A stretch of 64,000 nt of DNA from Winogradskyella sediminis (GTDB lineage: Bacteria > Bacteroidota > Bacteroidia > Flavobacteriales > Flavobacteriaceae), in assembly GCF_003387355.1 (NCBI RefSeq), contig NZ_QUNH01000001.1:692023-756022 (forward strand). Reading direction: 5' to 3'. How positions within the stretch are numbered: the stretch's first letter is position 1; each line of letters opens with the position of its first letter. Both the position numbers and the translations under genes were made by a program. Under the pieces are notes generated by a model that was not told the DNA's origin, made no database searches, and worked only from the letters and a program-made list of their open reading frames with translations. Positions 61,712 through 64,000 of this stretch are shown piece by piece.

Positions 61712-62332
61712 TTATAACCAACTAAACCCTAACCCTACATTAAAGATTACTGCATCTCTATGTGCATCTCCTGTTAAAGACGTACGACCCAAAACTAATT
61801 TAGACTGAACATTAAGTGCGAAATTTTTCTTTTTATAAATTTCGTAACCTGTGCTTGCCATAACAGCACAACCAAAGTTCCAATCGTCATTTACATCGTC
61901 TTCAATATCATATAGTGCTGGCGAATCTATGGCTAAACCTATTCCTCCATGAATCCACCAACGATCTTTTACCCAATATTGTACAGAAGGAATAAAGCCA
62001 CCAAAGTGTCTGTCATTATCCTGAAATTCATAAATATTTCCTGGTATAGCGGCAGTAATGGCAAGATTTTCATTTAACATATATCCCAACTTTAAATCTG
62101 GAAAAACAAACGTTCCTTGAGATTTGTCGAAGGTTTGAATGCCTGCACTGTCTTCTAAACTGATTAGTCCTCCTCCTACTGAAAATTCAATGATAAAGCC
62201 TTCTCGTTGAGTTGTTGTTTCTGTATTTGTGTTGTTTTGTGCGTATGTTAAACTAGATACTAATGCAAAGACTACACAAGCCGTTCTTAATAAAATTTGC
62301 TTTTTGATTGTTTTCATTATAATTGATTTCAT
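61712..62332 (-). CDS. Outer-membrane beta-barrel protein, paralogue 2
   Basis: The protein has 206 aa from Met at 62332 (MKSIIMKTIKKQILL). The frame extends to 62413, but that would cover the shared leader box and a palindrome. The mature part is almost identical to paralogue 1 at 53.1 kb and ends in the same FNVGLGFSWL strand. It is directly downstream of the AraC-type regulator gene, and a 24-bp palindrome lies between them. Confidence 0.8.
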   Translation of the reverse strand: MKSIIMKTIKKQILLRTACVVFALVSSLTYAQNNTNTETTTQREGFIIEFSVGGGLISLEDSAGIQTFDKSQGTFVFPDLKLGYMLNENLAITAAIPGNIYEFQDNDRHFGGFIPSVQYWVKDRWWIHGGIGLAIDSPALYDIEDDVNDDWNFGCAVMASTGYEIYKKKNFALNVQSKLVLGRTSLTGDAHRDAVIFNVGLGFSWL

Positions 62333-62335
62333 GAT

Positions 62336-62353
62336 TGTTCGTTTTTTGATGGT
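62336..62353 (-). promoter_or_regulatory. Shared leader box before barrel paralogue 2
   Basis: ATCAAAAAACGAACA on the minus strand, 3 nt from the start codon. Confidence 0.45.
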
Positions 62354-62382
62354 GCAAATTTGAGATATAAGAAGACTGTAAA

Positions 62383-62406
62383 CGTCCGAGATTATAATTT
62401 CGGACG
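62383..62406. promoter_or_regulatory. 24-bp near-perfect palindrome, likely operator
   Basis: CGTCCGA and TCGGACG flank an ATTATAAT core, with a single mismatched pair over 24 bp. It is centred about 60 bp upstream of the barrel start, where a dimeric regulator would bind. The remaining 240-bp gap shows no gene. Confidence 0.6.
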
Positions 62407-62572
62407 AATTCAAGTATGAAAATGAAAGCTGTTTGAATTTTAAATTTGTTAGGTAAACTCTAGTGGTGTATAGGAGTAAAATAATTTTAAAATCTAAATA
62501 TTAAGTAAGAATAATGCATCTAAAAATTAATTTAACGTCTATTAACTGAGATAAAGGACTTGTAACTTTACG

Positions 62573-64000
62573 TTATTTAGTATTAGATTTTACCCATTTA
62601 CTAGGTGTAGTGCCCTCTGTTTTTTTGAAGTACGTGTTAAATACGCTTTTAGAATTAAAACCACTGTCATAAGCTAAGCCAAGAATAGTTAAATGTGAGT
62701 TTTTTGGGTCTATGGCTATTGATTTAAAATGATTTAAGCGATATGAATTTACAAAGTCATTAAAATTAAGATGAAAAGCTTTATTTATTACGTAGGATAT
62801 TTTATTAGTATTTAATTCAAACACATCAGCCACGAATTTTAAACTCAATTGTGGATTTAAGAAAGGTTCGTCCTCTTCAAAATAAGAACGTAATTCTTCT
62901 TTAAGCGTTTCTATTTGTTGAGCATCTAAAATGATTGATGATGGTTTTTCTTCGTCTATTTGATGGTAATTAACGTCTTCAATGGACAAATTAGACTTGT
63001 GTAGCTCGGAAAACGCTTTGGTATTATGTAAGGGTTGTAAAAAAGGTTCTTGTCTATAGTTTATCACTTGTCCACGTCTTTGCTCAATCATTTCTTTTAA
63101 GCGTGTAAACCCTTGTTCTATATAACTTGAATTGCTTAAAATAAAAACATCATAGGGGACTGGCATCGTTTCTTCGTTTTGAAATTGTAACCATTTTGTC
63201 ATCATTTGCTCCGGAACTTCAACATCCTTATTGTTGATGAGTTGAAATAATAGATTTTTCTCCTCTTCTAAGGTAGTGTCCTGAATAAAATATTGAAACT
63301 GTTGACTTTTGTTTAGCCATATTAAACAGAAACATTTCAAATGATGTGCTAATGCTAAATCAGTATTAAGTGTTAGAGCGTAGTTTACATTTTCTAATGC
63401 TTTATCAAACTTGCGTTGGTAGTAGTAAATGCTAGCTAATGTGTAATGGTTATTTGCGGATAGCGGATCTACTTCTAATAATCTGTTTGCATACGTTAAA
63501 GCCTTATCAAAAAAGCCAAGCGCTATAGAAAGCTCTGTCATAGCTTCTAATCCATCAATATAATTAGAATTAATATCTAAAGTTTTTTCTATATGTATAT
63601 ATGCATTTTTAAAATCCCATTCACCCCAAAGAAACTTCCCTACAAAGGATAGCGGATATTCGGGTAGTGCTGTTTCTATTTCTTTAGCTATTAATAGATT
63701 GTTAACGGCTAAATCCATAGCTTCTTGGTAAGGCATATAACCCCAAACGGCCAATAACCCATAGCATTGTAAATTGGCATAATAAGCTTTAGCATAATTT
63801 TTATCTAAGTCAATAGCTTGATTATAATATGATATTGCTTGATTTAGACTTTTTGGTGTCCATTTTAATTGTAATGAACGCCCTTTTAAAAATAATTGAT
63901 AAGCCTCGACATTATTTGTAGGTTGTTTAATTAAATGGTCTTGTACTTCAAAATGCCCAAAATTGTTTCGGACTTCATCTGCTATGGCAAGACTCACTAT
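62573..64000 (-). CDS. TPR-containing AraC-family transcriptional regulator (5' end outside window)
   Basis: The visible part has 475 codons and continues past the right edge, so the N-terminus is missing. Residues to about 250 are tetratricopeptide repeats (AYQLFLKGRSLQLKW; AISYYNQAIDLDKNYAKAYYA; YANRLLEVDPLSANNHYTLASIYYYQ). The C-terminus is an AraC DNA-binding domain (LNFNDFVNSYRLNHFK; LAYDSGFNSKSVFNTYFKKTEGTTPSKW). The missing N-terminus in relatives often carries a sensory domain. It could regulate the barrel gene downstream through the 24-bp palindrome. Confidence 0.92.
   Translation of the reverse strand: MVSLAIADEVRNNFGHFEVQDHLIKQPTNNVEAYQLFLKGRSLQLKWTPKSLNQAISYYNQAIDLDKNYAKAYYANLQCYGLLAVWGYMPYQEAMDLAVNNLLIAKEIETALPEYPLSFVGKFLWGEWDFKNAYIHIEKTLDINSNYIDGLEAMTELSIALGFFDKALTYANRLLEVDPLSANNHYTLASIYYYQRKFDKALENVNYALTLNTDLALAHHLKCFCLIWLNKSQQFQYFIQDTTLEEEKNLLFQLINNKDVEVPEQMMTKWLQFQNEETMPVPYDVFILSNSSYIEQGFTRLKEMIEQRRGQVINYRQEPFLQPLHNTKAFSELHKSNLSIEDVNYHQIDEEKPSSIILDAQQIETLKEELRSYFEEDEPFLNPQLSLKFVADVFELNTNKISYVINKAFHLNFNDFVNSYRLNHFKSIAIDPKNSHLTILGLAYDSGFNSKSVFNTYFKKTEGTTPSKWVKSNTK

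Noticed and set aside
1..64000. CRISPR arrays, rRNA genes and insertion sequences
   Set aside because: No regularly spaced repeat array, no rRNA-like sequence and no transposase gene was seen.

Overview
The window looks like a chromosomal segment of a marine-type member of the Flavobacteriaceae (Bacteroidota). The DNA is AT-rich, there are many LISC/LTSC-type lipoprotein signals, the regulators are LytS/LytTR pairs, and the single tRNA has a TTTG-19-TAnnTTTG-like promoter. The protein set (SusC/CarboxypepD_reg-type barrel, M1/S8/M28 peptidases, PD40 protein, DusB, RbfA, LepA) fits that family. The genus cannot be fixed from sequence alone.

Layout. (1) 1-17.8 kb is ordinary core chromosome: secreted or lipoprotein peptidases, an MBL hydrolase, a CPA1 Na+/H+ antiporter, lepA, an outer-membrane barrel receptor, a PD40 lipoprotein, an M28 peptidase, dusB, an FtsX-type permease abutting rbfA, and methylmalonyl-CoA epimerase. 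(2) 17,820-25,141 is a compact integrated element of about 7.2 kb in the 3' end of a tRNA-Met(CAT) gene. It is bounded by an 18-bp att duplication, with matching 22-bp direct repeats just inside each end. It carries a tyrosine integrase, an excisionase-like HTH protein, an HUH-type Rep and an iteron-like repeat cluster. (3) 25.2-38.9 kb holds two LytS/LytTR systems with visible paired operators, an ABC exporter whose permease is fused to an M1 peptidase, a class C beta-lactamase-like hydrolase and a CocE/NonD hydrolase. (4) 39-62.4 kb is an accessory zone in which every gene is on the minus strand. It contains hydrolases, CPBP proteases, DUF4386 proteins, a TrpRS that looks like an auxiliary copy, two ECF sigma/membrane-partner modules, duplicated genes and two pseudogenes. 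Several genes are separated by long imperfectly palindromic intergenic elements that give the zone a cassette-like structure. A TPR-AraC regulator runs off the right end.

Most interesting system. The element's cargo is a tight four-gene operon (18,048-21,007): a 122-aa protein with an N-terminal Met-Gly and a Gly/Ser-rich tail; a fusion of a PfkB-type kinase and a nucleoside 2-deoxyribosyltransferase; a QueC-like 7-deazaguanine synthase; and an OGG/EndoIII-like HhH-GPD protein. No other queuosine genes are present. The QueC + OGG pair recalls the ancillary genes of type IV CBASS, and the QueC + MG-protein pair recalls QatB/QatC, but there is no CD-NTase, TGT, ATPase or TatD gene. I infer a candidate anti-phage or conflict system in which the QueC-like enzyme modifies the N-terminal glycine of the small protein and the kinase/NDT fusion acts on nucleosides or nucleotides. 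This is inference, and I cannot tell from here whether the system has already been named.
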